Of a stretch of DNA of 46,846 nucleotides, positions 23,386-31,413 are shown in pieces. Positions within the stretch are counted from its first letter, which is position 1; each line of letters starts with the position of its first letter. The translations under genes were made by a program, and so were the position numbers. The notes below the pieces were generated by a model. That model was not told where the DNA came from, did no database searches, and worked only from the letters and a program-made list of their open reading frames with translations. This DNA is from Actinomadura latina NBRC 106108. Lineage in GTDB: Bacteria > Actinomycetota > Actinomycetes > Streptosporangiales > Streptosporangiaceae. Location of the stretch: assembly GCF_001552195.1 (NCBI RefSeq), contig NZ_BCQS01000048.1, positions 1 to 46,846 on the forward strand, given 5' to 3'.

Positions 23386-24408
23386 ATGCGTGCGGTTCAG
23401 GTGGTTGCGTTCGGTGGGCCGGAGGTTCTGGTGCCGGTGCGGGTGGCCGACCCTGTGGCCGGACCAGGGCAGGTCGTGGTCGGAATGGAGGTGGCGGACG
23501 TCATCTATCTGGACACTCTGCTGCGGAGCGGGTGGGGGCAGGACTTCTTCCCTCGGACGCCGCCTTACGTGCCGGGCGGTGGCGGAGCGGGCGAGGTGGT
23601 GGCGGTCGGTGCGGGGGTGGACCCGGGTTGGGTCGGGCGGCGCGTGGTCGTCCGGACCGGCACCGGCTACGCCGAGCGGGTCGTCGCCGGCGAGTCGGAG
23701 ATCATGCCGATCCCCGGCGGGCTCGGCACCGAGACGGCGGCGGCGGTGGTGCACGACGGCGTCACGGCGCTCAGCCTGGAGCGGCTCGGCAAGCCGGAGA
23801 AGGGTGAGTGGGTGCTCGTCTCGGCGGCGGCCGGCGGGGCCGGGTCGCTGCTGGTGCAGCTGGCCGTCGACGCCGGGGCGCGGGTGGTCGCCGCCGCGTC
23901 CAGCGATGCGAAGCTGGAGATGGCTCGCGGACTGGGCGCGGAGGTCCTTGTCGACTACACGCGGGCGGACTGGGTCGAGCGGGTGCGCGAGGCGACCGGC
24001 GGGGGCGTCGCGCTGGTCTATGACGGCGCGGGCGGCGCGCTCGGCAGTGCCGCTCTGGGTGCGTTGTCCGAGGGCGGACGATTCGTTACCTATGGCACCG
24101 CCGACGGCTTCGCCGCACCCGATCAGGAGATGGTCGCGCGGCGCGGGCTCCGGGTGCACGCCCCGCTCCTGGACGGCCCGCCCAATCAGGCGACCGTGCG
24201 GGAGCTGCTGAGCCTGGCGCTGGAGCGGGCCGGGGAGGAGCGGATGCGGCCGGTCATCGGCGCCACCTACCCGCTGGAGCGGGCCGCCGACGCCCATCGG
24301 GCCTTGGCGGCGCGCACCACGGTCGGCAAGTCGCTGCTGCTGGTCGACCCGCCGCCCGTCCCGGAAGACGGTGCGGTGGCCGCCACGGGGGTCGGCGAAT
24401 CGAGGTAG
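23386..24408 (+). CDS. Zinc-type/NADPH quinone oxidoreductase (MDR superfamily)
   Basis: 340 aa medium-chain dehydrogenase/reductase without the structural-zinc cysteines, i.e. the quinone oxidoreductase branch. It has an N-terminal GroES-like domain (~1-120, PYVPGGGGAGEVVAVG), a Rossmann domain with SAAAGGAGSLLVQLA (~147-161) and YDGAGGALGSAAL, and a C-terminal KSLLLV. ATG 23386 follows GGGAGG at 23371. It is expressed from a MerR-type promoter, which suggests induction by an electrophile, redox or xenobiotic signal. It converges on hypE with a 16-bp gap. Confidence 0.9.
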   Translation: MRAVQVVAFGGPEVLVPVRVADPVAGPGQVVVGMEVADVIYLDTLLRSGWGQDFFPRTPPYVPGGGGAGEVVAVGAGVDPGWVGRRVVVRTGTGYAERVVAGESEIMPIPGGLGTETAAAVVHDGVTALSLERLGKPEKGEWVLVSAAAGGAGSLLVQLAVDAGARVVAAASSDAKLEMARGLGAEVLVDYTRADWVERVREATGGGVALVYDGAGGALGSAALGALSEGGRFVTYGTADGFAAPDQEMVARRGLRVHAPLLDGPPNQATVRELLSLALERAGEERMRPVIGATYPLERAADAHRALAARTTVGKSLLLVDPPPVPEDGAVAATGVGESR

Positions 24409-24424
24409 CAGCGAAGGCGCCCCG

Positions 24425-25468
24425 TCAGCAGATTCGGGGGTGGGGAGCGCCTGCCAGCGGGTCCAAGGTCCGGGTGGTGCCGGAGGCGCTTCTCAAAAGG
24501 ACGGTGCCGGGCGGGTCGTCCTGCACATGGCCGATCACGGCGGCGTCCGTGCCCAGAGGGTGCCCTCGCAGGGCGGCCAGCGCGGCGCTGGAGGATTCGG
24601 GTGCGACCACCACCACGGCCCGGCCCTCGCAGGCGGCGTGCAGCGGGTCGATGCCGAGGAGTTCGCAGGCGTGCCGCACGGCGGGACGGACCGGGATCGC
24701 GTCCTCGTCCAGCACCACGGCCAGGTCCGCGTCGGCCGCCAGCCCGTTCAGGACGGTCGCCACTCCGCCGCGGGTGGCGTCGCGCATGCGGCGGACGGCG
24801 CCCGGGCAGCGGGACGCCAGGTCGGCGAGCAGGCAGTTCAGCGGCGCGGTGTCCGAGGCCGTGTCCGTTTCGAGGTCGCCGCGCGCCAGCATGACGGCGA
24901 CGCCGTGCTCGCCGATCGGGCCGGTGACCAGCACGGCGTCGCCGGCGCGGATCTCTCCCGTGGGCGGCGAGTGGACGACCCCCACACCGGACGTGTTGAT
25001 GTAGCAGCCGTCGGCCTTCCCGCGCTGGACGACCTTGGTGTCGCCCGTGGCGATGTCGACCCCGGCGGCCTCGGCGGCGATGTGCATCGATTCGGTGATG
25101 CGGCGCAGGGAGGCGATCGGGAAGCCCTCTTCGAGGATGAAGCCGGCGGAGAGGTGCAACGGGGTCGCGCCGGAGACGGCCAGGTTGTTGACCGTGCCGT
25201 TGACCGCCAGGTCGCCGATGTCGCCGCCGGGGAAGAACAGCGGGGACACGACGAAGGAGTCGGTGGTGAAGGCCAGGTCGGCGCCGTTGACGGCGAAGCG
25301 GGCCGAGTCGTCCAGGCGGTCCAGGAACGGGTTGCCGAACGCCTCCTTGAACACCGCGTCGATCAGGCCGCGGGTGGCCCTGCCGCCCGAACCGTGCGCC
25401 AGGGTGACGGCGTCCTCCCGGAGCCTGGCCCGGGACGCGGGTTCGAGCACCTGCTCGTGGATGGTCAT
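24425..25468 (-). CDS. hypE: Hydrogenase maturation protein HypE
   Basis: 347 aa, normal length. HypE dehydrates the thiocarboxamide on its own C-terminal cysteine to thiocyanate, supplying CN ligands for the [NiFe] site; the protein ends PRIC as required. The N-terminal LAHGSGGRATRGLIDAVF, the ATP-binding AFTTDSFVVSPLFFPGGDIG and GTVNNLAVSGATP are the classic PurM-like motifs. It is the last gene of a leftward hyp cluster and lies 16 bp after a ferritin-like gene. Its partner HypF is not in the window. Confidence 0.97.
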   Translation of the reverse strand: MTIHEQVLEPASRARLREDAVTLAHGSGGRATRGLIDAVFKEAFGNPFLDRLDDSARFAVNGADLAFTTDSFVVSPLFFPGGDIGDLAVNGTVNNLAVSGATPLHLSAGFILEEGFPIASLRRITESMHIAAEAAGVDIATGDTKVVQRGKADGCYINTSGVGVVHSPPTGEIRAGDAVLVTGPIGEHGVAVMLARGDLETDTASDTAPLNCLLADLASRCPGAVRRMRDATRGGVATVLNGLAADADLAVVLDEDAIPVRPAVRHACELLGIDPLHAACEGRAVVVVAPESSSAALAALRGHPLGTDAAVIGHVQDDPPGTVLLRSASGTTRTLDPLAGAPHPRIC

Positions 25469-25484
25469 CAGAGTGCCTCCTGCG

Positions 25485-25979
25485 TCAGTCCTTCACGCCG
25501 TGCTGCCGGAGCGACAGGTCCACGGCCAGGTCCCAGCGGTCCGACAGCTCACCGGACAGCGCGTGCGCGTCGTCGCACATCCCCGTCGCGACCCGCGCCG
25601 TCTCCGGGTCGCCGGCCCGGTCGGCGACGCGGCGCAGCATCTCGGCGGCCGCGATCTGCAGGTGGGCGGCGACGTAGGCGTCCCGCACGTGCCGGCCGGC
25701 CGGGTCGCGGCGGCTGCGGCCCAGCCCGGCCTCCAGCACGGCCGCGAACAGCTGCCCCGCGTCCCGGATGATGGACGGCGACGAGCCGTGCGCCCGGAGC
25801 CGCGCCTCGATCTCCCGCGTGTGGACCCGGGTCCGCTCGGCGTAGCGGCCGAGCCGCCGGCAGATGTCCGGTTCGTTCGCCACGGTCGTCAGCAGCTCGC
25901 TCAGCGTGGCCTCGACGTGCTCCTGCAGCGCGTGCGCGTCCTTCAGGTAGCCGACGAGCTGCCGCTCGATCGTCGTCAC
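25485..25979 (-). CDS. Ferritin-like helical protein (DUF892-like) in the hyp cluster
   Basis: 164 aa, all-helical, resembling the DUF892/YciE ferritin-like group by pattern (LVGYLKDAHALQEHVEATLSEL at the start, ERTRVHTREIEARLRAHG in helix II, AAHLQIAAAEMLRRVAD in helix III). Glu/His pairs are spaced as in diiron carriers, but I cannot prove metal binding. It starts at GTG 25979, overlapping the preceding 43-aa gene as GTGA. The context suggests an accessory, perhaps metal-handling or oxygen-protective, role in hydrogenase maturation; that is inference. Confidence 0.7.
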   Translation of the reverse strand: MTTIERQLVGYLKDAHALQEHVEATLSELLTTVANEPDICRRLGRYAERTRVHTREIEARLRAHGSSPSIIRDAGQLFAAVLEAGLGRSRRDPAGRHVRDAYVAAHLQIAAAEMLRRVADRAGDPETARVATGMCDDAHALSGELSDRWDLAVDLSLRQHGVKD

Positions 25980-26107
25980 GTGGCGGCGGACGTGCGCCGC
26001 CGGCGCATCGCCGGCGTCTCCTTGACCGCCGCGGCGAGCGCGAGCAGCACCAGCAGCGCGATCGCCAGCCGGGCCGCGCCCGGCGCGACGTGGATGCCCT
26101 TCCTCAT
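25976..26107 (-). CDS. 43-aa single-span membrane peptide
   Basis: The sequence has one hydrophobic helix (AARLAIALLVLLALAAAV, ~11-28) between a basic N-terminus and a very basic tail (RRRRTSAAT), so the C-terminus should be cytoplasmic. ATG 26107 overlaps the protease stop as ATGA and its stop overlaps the next gene as GTGA. These double overlaps strongly support it as a real translated gene. DUF6893-type small proteins occur in actinobacterial hydrogenase clusters and this may be one; that identity is a guess. Confidence 0.75.
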   Translation of the reverse strand: MRKGIHVAPGAARLAIALLVLLALAAAVKETPAMRRRRTSAAT

Positions 26108-26862
26108 GCCAGTTCCCCCATCTGTGCGTGGCCGGCGAGTTCCCGCTCGATCAGCCGCTCGACCAGCCGGACGGTCCCGTCGACCGCAAGGCCGACCGGC
26201 GTGCTGAGGTCCATCTCCCAGGTGGCGTCGGCGGCCCGCGCCGACGGCTCGCACGCGACCAGCAGGATCCGCGGCGGCACCGGGCCGTTCTCGCGGGCCA
26301 GCCGCAGCACCCGCGCCGGGTCGAGCCCGTGCGCGTCGACCGTGCCGTCGCCGAAGTCGCCGGAGTCCGGGTCCGGCTCGATGACCGAGACGGTGCCGGG
26401 CGCGTCGCCGCGGGCCGCCGCGTCGACCAGGATCACCGTCCGGTAGCCGTCGCCGAGCGCGCACATCAGGTCGATGCCGCGGATGCCGAAGTCGGTGACG
26501 TCCACGCCGTCCGGCACCCGGTGCCCCGCCAGCCGCCGGACGACCTCCACCCCGAACCCGTCGTCGCCGTGGAAGACGTTCCCGATCCCGGCGACGAGCA
26601 CCTTGCGGGACGGTCCCTCCCGCGGCAGCGGCTCCACCTCGTCCAGCCCGATGAAGCAGCGGTGGCCGGGCCGGCCGGGGCCGCCGTCGACCGCGACGAG
26701 CAGGTGGAGCGCGCCGTCGGCGTCCTCCTCGACCCGCTCGACGGTGGCCGGGCGGCCGACGAGGACGAGGTCGAAGACGTCCGCGCCGCCGCGGGGCCGC
26801 AGCCGGACCCGGCTCCCCGCGGTCAGTGCCCGCCCGCGGGCGGGCGCCGCGCCCGCCCTCAC
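26104..26862 (-). CDS. [NiFe] hydrogenase maturation protease with N-terminal extra domain
   Basis: 252 aa. Residues ~87-240 are a HyaD/HybD-type endopeptidase that trims the large subunit C-terminus after nickel insertion. VLVAGIGNVFHGDDGFG (~88-104) holds the Asp metal ligand; the middle segment FGIRGIDLMCAL and the VDAHGLDP histidine region are also present. Residues ~1-80 form a separate basic/beta segment (RVRLRPRGGADVFDLVL...GHRCFIGLDEVEPL) not found in the ~150-aa standard protease. The start GTG 26862 overlaps the previous stop as GTGA. Its large-subunit substrate is not in the window. Confidence 0.9.
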   Translation of the reverse strand: MRAGAAPARGRALTAGSRVRLRPRGGADVFDLVLVGRPATVERVEEDADGALHLLVAVDGGPGRPGHRCFIGLDEVEPLPREGPSRKVLVAGIGNVFHGDDGFGVEVVRRLAGHRVPDGVDVTDFGIRGIDLMCALGDGYRTVILVDAAARGDAPGTVSVIEPDPDSGDFGDGTVDAHGLDPARVLRLARENGPVPPRILLVACEPSARAADATWEMDLSTPVGLAVDGTVRLVERLIERELAGHAQMGELA

Positions 26863-27530
26863 ACGCTCCACTCCTCCTCCTCGCGCCGCCGCTCGGCCCT
26901 CCGGAGCAGTTCGTCGACCGTGTCGTCGAACGAGGAGTGCGCGCGGCGCGCCCGGTAGGCGGCGAGCCGGTCGAAGCACGCGTCGTCCAGGCGGAGCCAG
27001 CGGGCGGCGCCGTGGGAGGACTCCACGAGGTCCCGCCACGCCTGGACGGGCAGGGCCCCGGTCTCCTCGTGGTGCCACGGGATCTGCCGGGTGCGGGACG
27101 TCCCGTCCTCGCCGGGGCAGAACACCGTGCCGTCGAAGGCGAGGTCGAGCGGGACGTCGCCGCCGTCGAGCGCGTGCAGGTACCGGTCGGCCTCGGTGTG
27201 CGCGTCGTGCCCGCACGGCAGGGACAGCGCCACGTCCGTCTCGCGGCGGAACGTCGGCACCGTCGCGCCGATGCGCGCCCACGGCAGGCCCTGCAGGGAC
27301 CTGTGCCAGGTGTCGGGCGTGCCGAACACGCCGGTGAGCCGCTCGCGTTCGGCGTCGTCGTAGTCGCGGCGCGCCGCCGCGATCGTGACGGCCGCGGTCA
27401 GCAGGACGCACTGGACGGGCCCGCCATCCAGCCGCCGCAGCCGGATCCGCAGGTTCAGCGCCGGCGCCGCCGCGGACGTCCCGGCCTCGATCCCGATCAG
27501 GTCGAGGCCGAGTTCCGGCGCGCCGCTCAT
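26859..27530 (-). CDS. DUF6084-like hydrogenase-cluster protein
   Basis: 223 aa. I choose ATG 27530 (MSGAPELGLDL); upstream codons in the long frame run through the promoter region. The N-terminal half is strand-rich (PALNLRIRLRRLDGGPVQCVLLTAAVTI). The rest contains many Trp/His/Asp residues (FGTPDTWHRSLQGLPWA, VALSLPCGHDAHTEADRYLHAL, VFCPGEDGTSRTRQIPWHHE). This resembles the DUF6084 family met in actinobacterial [NiFe]-hydrogenase loci; the family call is by memory of pattern, not a search. First gene of the leftward hyp operon, GTGA-coupled to the protease. Confidence 0.72.
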   Translation of the reverse strand: MSGAPELGLDLIGIEAGTSAAAPALNLRIRLRRLDGGPVQCVLLTAAVTIAAARRDYDDAERERLTGVFGTPDTWHRSLQGLPWARIGATVPTFRRETDVALSLPCGHDAHTEADRYLHALDGGDVPLDLAFDGTVFCPGEDGTSRTRQIPWHHEETGALPVQAWRDLVESSHGAARWLRLDDACFDRLAAYRARRAHSSFDDTVDELLRRAERRREEEEWSV

Positions 27531-27748
27531 GCCCGTCCCCCGCACAGGGGTCCGCCCGCCTTGGTCATCTCTCCCCCAGTGATCATTACCAATTCGGCCT
27601 GCCCTTCCGGAGGTGGCCGAAACACTGTTCGGAAAGTCCGCGGAGCAGTGTGCCCGGGTGTGGTAAAGGGAGAGTTTGAAGAGGATGCTCAGGGGCACTC
27701 GCAAGCGCCTGAGCTACGGAAACACAGCGGCGAGCGGACGGAGGACGC

Positions 27749-28087
27749 GTGCACGAACTGGCCGTCACGGAAAGCCTCATAGAGGCAATTTGCAGTCAAA
27801 TGCCCGAATCACGAGTGGCAGTCGTCCACCTCGAAATAGGGAAGCTTTCCGGAGTCATGCCCGACGCCGTGCGGATCTGCTTCGCATCCGCCGGGGAGGG
27901 GACGTGCGTGGCGGGCGCCCGGCTCGACATCACCGAGCCCGACGGCGTGGGCGACTGCGGCAGCTGCGGGACCTCCTTCGCGGCGCGCGGGCCGCTCGCG
28001 GTGTGCCCGTGCGGCAGCGCCGACGTGACGCTCAGCGGCGGCACCGACCTGACGATCAAGGCGGTGGAGGTCACCGGCGACGCGTGA
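27749..28087 (+). CDS. hypA: Hydrogenase nickel incorporation protein HypA
   Basis: 112 aa. It begins MHEL, with the His2/Glu3 nickel site intact. The zinc site is C70-x2-C73 and C86-x-C88; the second pair is CPC rather than the usual CPxC, one residue short. HypA delivers Ni to the hydrogenase large subunit together with HypB, which is not in the window. GTG start 27749. It is divergent from the DUF6084/protease/hypE operon across a 218-bp gap and is followed by the aldo/keto reductase promoter. Confidence 0.95.
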   Translation: MHELAVTESLIEAICSQMPESRVAVVHLEIGKLSGVMPDAVRICFASAGEGTCVAGARLDITEPDGVGDCGSCGTSFAARGPLAVCPCGSADVTLSGGTDLTIKAVEVTGDA

Positions 28088-28092
28088 CCGGC

Positions 28093-28123
28093 TTGACCTT
28101 GAGTGCGCTCCAGCTCCTAGCGT
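28093..28123 (+). promoter_or_regulatory. MerR-type promoter of the aldo/keto reductase gene
   Basis: -35 TTGACC (28093-28098) and -10 TAGCGT (28118-28123) are 19 bp apart. The spacer holds the imperfect dyad CTTGAGTGCGCTCCAG, the common actinobacterial MerR-family operator form. It starts 6 bp after the hypA stop, so the reductase has its own promoter. The cognate regulator is not in the window. Confidence 0.78.
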
Positions 28124-28156
28124 TCTGGGCGTCCGCCAAACGAGGGAGTGCGCAGA

Positions 28157-29200
28157 ATGCAGTACCGCAAGCTCGGTCGCACGGGGGTCGAGGTCAGCAG
28201 CCAGTGCCTCGGCGCCATGATGTTCGGCTACGTCGGCAACCCCGACCACGACGACTGCGGCCGCATGGTCGACCGGGCGCTGGACGCCGGGATCAACTTC
28301 ATCGACACCGCCGACATGTACTCCACCGGGGAGAGCGAGGAGGTCGTCGGGAAGGCCATCAAAGGGCGCCGGGACGACATCGTCCTCGCGTCCAAGTTCT
28401 TCTTCCCGCTGGGCGAGGAGCGCAACAGCCGGGGCGGGTCGCGCCGCTACATCATGCGGGCCGTGGAGGCCAGCCTCCGGCGGCTGGGCACCGACCGCAT
28501 CGACCTGTACCAGATGCACCGCCCCGACTGGGACACCGATCTGGACGAGACGCTCGACGCCCTCAGCGACCTGGTCCGGCAGGGCAAGGTGCTCTACGCG
28601 GGGTCGTCGTCCTTCCCGGCCGACCAGATCGTGGAGGCGCAGTGGGCCGCCGAGCGGCGGGGCGGCGTCCGGTTCGTGTGCGAGCAGCCGCAGTACTCGG
28701 TCTTCGCGCGGTCGATCGAGCGGGAGATGCTGCCCGCCGCGCGGCGGCACGGCATGGGCGTCATCCCGTGGAGCCCGCTCGCCGGCGGCTGGCTGACCGG
28801 CAAGTACCGGCGGGACGAGCAGCCGCCGGCCGGCTCGCGGTTCGCGCCCTCCGACAATCCGGTGTGGCGGCAGCGGGCCGTCGACGTGGACCCGAGCGCC
28901 CCGGCACGGTACGACGCCGTCGAGCGGCTCACGAAGATCGCCGAGGAGGCCGGGCTGCCGCTGACGCACCTGGCGCTCGCGTTCGTCGGCGAGCACCCGG
29001 CCATCACCTCGACGATCATCGGGCCGAAGACGGCGGCCCAGCTGGAAGACCTGCTCGCCGCCGCCGACGTCCGGCTGGACGCCGCCGTCCTGGACGCGAT
29101 CGACGAGGTCGTCCCGCCGGGCACCGACATCGCCGGCATCGACCACCGGGACGGCAACCCGTCCCTGCGGCCGCAGAACCGGCGCCGGGTCACTTCTTGA
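28157..29200 (+). CDS. Aldo/keto reductase
   Basis: 347 aa NADPH-dependent AKR with a TIM-barrel fold. The catalytic tetrad is visible: Asp and Tyr in FIDTADMYSTGES, Lys in LASKFF, His in LYQMHRPDW. The C-terminal cofactor segment is ITSTIIGPKTAAQLEDLL. I take ATG 28157 (MQYRKLGRTGVEVS) because GAGGGA at 28142 fits it better than the GTG at 28148. The gene overlaps the convergent acyl-CoA dehydrogenase gene by 11 bp (29190-29200). Confidence 0.94.
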   Translation: MQYRKLGRTGVEVSSQCLGAMMFGYVGNPDHDDCGRMVDRALDAGINFIDTADMYSTGESEEVVGKAIKGRRDDIVLASKFFFPLGEERNSRGGSRRYIMRAVEASLRRLGTDRIDLYQMHRPDWDTDLDETLDALSDLVRQGKVLYAGSSSFPADQIVEAQWAAERRGGVRFVCEQPQYSVFARSIEREMLPAARRHGMGVIPWSPLAGGWLTGKYRRDEQPPAGSRFAPSDNPVWRQRAVDVDPSAPARYDAVERLTKIAEEAGLPLTHLALAFVGEHPAITSTIIGPKTAAQLEDLLAAADVRLDAAVLDAIDEVVPPGTDIAGIDHRDGNPSLRPQNRRRVTS

Positions 29201-31343
29201 TCAGCGGGTCCCGGGGCAGCTTCAGGATGCGCTCGGCGATCTGGTTGCGGGTGATCTCGGACGTGCCGCCGGCGATGGACATGCCGCGGGAGCCGAGCCG
29301 CATCAGGCCGGCGAGCTGGCCGACGCCCTCGTCGAAGGCGGCGCCGGGGCCGGCGAACGCGGCGAGGAGGTCGGCGGTGGCGTGACCGTGCTCGGCGAGG
29401 ACGAGCTTGGTGATGTTGCCCTCCGGGCCGGGCTCGCCGCCGGCGACGGCGCGTTCGGCGGAGCGGAGGTTGAGCAGGCGGAGGGCCTGTTCCTCCGCAA
29501 GGTAGGCGCCGACGCGTTCGGCGCCTGCGGGGACCCGGTCGCCGTGCTCGCGGTAGAGCCCGACGATGTCGAATCCGGTCGAGCCGCCGGCGCCGCCGCC
29601 GATGCTGACGCGCTCGTTGCCGAGGGTGGCGCGGGCGACCGACCAGCCCTGGTTCGGGGCGCCGACCACGTCGGAGTCCGGGACGAAGACGTCGGAGAAG
29701 AACACCTCGTTGAAGTCGGAGCCGCCGGTGATCTGGCGGAGCGGCCGGACCTCCACGCCGGGGTGCTCCATGTCGACGACGACCATGGTGACGCCGGCGT
29801 GCTTGGCCGCGTCCGGGTCGGTGCGGACGGTCGCGAACCCCCAGCGGCAGTGCTGGGCACCGCTCGTCCAGACCTTCTGGCCGTTGACGATCCAGCCGCC
29901 GTCGACCTTGACGGCGCGGGTCTTCACGGCGGCGGCGTCCGAGCCGGCCTCGGGCTCGCTGAACAGCTGGCACCAGATCTCGTCGCCGGTGAGCGCGGGC
30001 CGCACCCAGCGGTCGATCTGGTCCTGGGTGCCGTGCTGGACGAGGGTGAGGATCACCCAGCCGGTGATGCCGAGCTGGGCGCGCTTCACGCCGGCGGCGC
30101 GGAACTCCTCCTCGATGACGAGCTGCAGCCCGGCGCTCGCCTCCACGCCCCACGGGCGCGGCCAGTGCGGCTGGACGTAGCCGGTGTCGATGAGCTTCTG
30201 CCGCTGCTCGGCGGCGGGCAGCGCGGCGATCTCCCGGGCCAGCTCGCGGATCGCCGCGCGCTGCTCCTCCGCCTCGGGCGGCAGGTCCAGGGTCGTCTCG
30301 CGGACGACGCCGGCGGCCTTCAGCCGGGTCACGTCCCGCTCGGCGGAGCGCGGGTCGAACACGGCCTCCAGCGTCGCGGCCCGGCGCATCAGCAGGTGGG
30401 CGTCGTGCTCCCAGGTGAAGCCGATGCCGCCGTGCACCTGGATGTTGAGGCCGGTGTTGGACGTGAACGCGGGCAGCGCGAGCGCCGCGGCGACCGCCGC
30501 CGCCAGCTCGAACTGGTCGGCCGGCCCGGACGCGGCCCGCGCGGCGTCCCACCCGGCGGCGGTGGCCAGTTCGGCGGCGACGAGCATGTTCGCGCAGTGG
30601 TGCTTGACGGCCTGGAACGTCGCGATGGGACGGCCGAACTGCTCCCGGACCTTGGCGTACTCGACGGCGCTCTCCACGCATTCGAGCGCGCCGCCGACCG
30701 CTTCGGCGGAGACCAGGGTGCGGGCGACGGCGACGGCGCCGGCCCGCGCGCCGGCGAGGACGTCGGCGGCGGCGCCGGCCAGGGTGACGCGCGCGGAGCG
30801 GCGGGCCGGGTCCAGGTTGGCGGGGACCTCGACGGTGACGCCCGGCGCGTCCGCCCGGACGATGACCATGTCGTCGCCGGCCGGGAGGACGAGCAGCTCA
30901 GCCAGGCCGCCGCCGAGCACGACGCCCGCGTCACCGGTGGCGGCGCCGTCCCGCAGGGTCAGCGAGCCGCCGATGCCGAGGGCGGCCGGGGTCGCGCCGG
31001 AGGCGAGGCCAGGCAGCAGGCGCGCCCGCTGCTCGTCGTTCCCGGCGGCCGCGATCACCGCCGACGCGATCATCGTCGGCAGCATGGGGCCGGGCGCGGC
31101 GGCGCGGCCCAGCTCCTCGGCGACCACGACCAGCTCCTGGAGGCCCGCCCCGCCGCCGCCGTGCTCCTCGGGGAGGTGCAGGCCGAGCAGCCCGAGCCCG
31201 GCGAACCCCGCCCAGAACTCGGGGAGCGCCTCCTTCCCGGCGTCCAGCAGCGCGCGGTTCGCGGCCCGCGCCCCCTGGTCGCGCAGGAACGAGCGCGTCG
31301 TCCCGGCCAGCTCGCGGTGCTCCTCGCTGATGGCGATCGCCAT
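29190..31343 (-). CDS. Fused double-domain acyl-CoA dehydrogenase
   Basis: 717 aa made of two acyl-CoA dehydrogenase units. The N-terminal one (~1-350) ends with IQVHGGIGFTWEHDAHLL and the C-terminal one (~375-717) contains FSEPEAGSDAA, VNGQKVWTSGAQHC and SIAGGTSEITRNQI. Normal enzymes are ~390 aa, so this is a tandem fusion of the FadE-type heterodimer seen in steroid/cholesterol side-chain degraders, in which only one unit carries full catalytic residues. Here the first unit lacks a clear catalytic Glu while the second has the GTSEI motif. ATG 31343 chosen (MAIAISEEH). Confidence 0.92.
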   Translation of the reverse strand: MAIAISEEHRELAGTTRSFLRDQGARAANRALLDAGKEALPEFWAGFAGLGLLGLHLPEEHGGGGAGLQELVVVAEELGRAAAPGPMLPTMIASAVIAAAGNDEQRARLLPGLASGATPAALGIGGSLTLRDGAATGDAGVVLGGGLAELLVLPAGDDMVIVRADAPGVTVEVPANLDPARRSARVTLAGAAADVLAGARAGAVAVARTLVSAEAVGGALECVESAVEYAKVREQFGRPIATFQAVKHHCANMLVAAELATAAGWDAARAASGPADQFELAAAVAAALALPAFTSNTGLNIQVHGGIGFTWEHDAHLLMRRAATLEAVFDPRSAERDVTRLKAAGVVRETTLDLPPEAEEQRAAIRELAREIAALPAAEQRQKLIDTGYVQPHWPRPWGVEASAGLQLVIEEEFRAAGVKRAQLGITGWVILTLVQHGTQDQIDRWVRPALTGDEIWCQLFSEPEAGSDAAAVKTRAVKVDGGWIVNGQKVWTSGAQHCRWGFATVRTDPDAAKHAGVTMVVVDMEHPGVEVRPLRQITGGSDFNEVFFSDVFVPDSDVVGAPNQGWSVARATLGNERVSIGGGAGGSTGFDIVGLYREHGDRVPAGAERVGAYLAEEQALRLLNLRSAERAVAGGEPGPEGNITKLVLAEHGHATADLLAAFAGPGAAFDEGVGQLAGLMRLGSRGMSIAGGTSEITRNQIAERILKLPRDPLIKK

Positions 31344-31413
31344 GACCCCTCCTCGTTGCGTCCCGGACCAGAATGGCATTCGGTTGCCGTCGGTGGCGAG
31401 GGGTCGTCCGGAT

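Noticed and set aside
27600..27660. Spaced inverted repeat ACACTG...CAGTGT in the hypA/DUF6084 divergent gap
   Set aside because: Arms of 6 bp with an 18-bp spacer are near chance level in this region; no regulator context.
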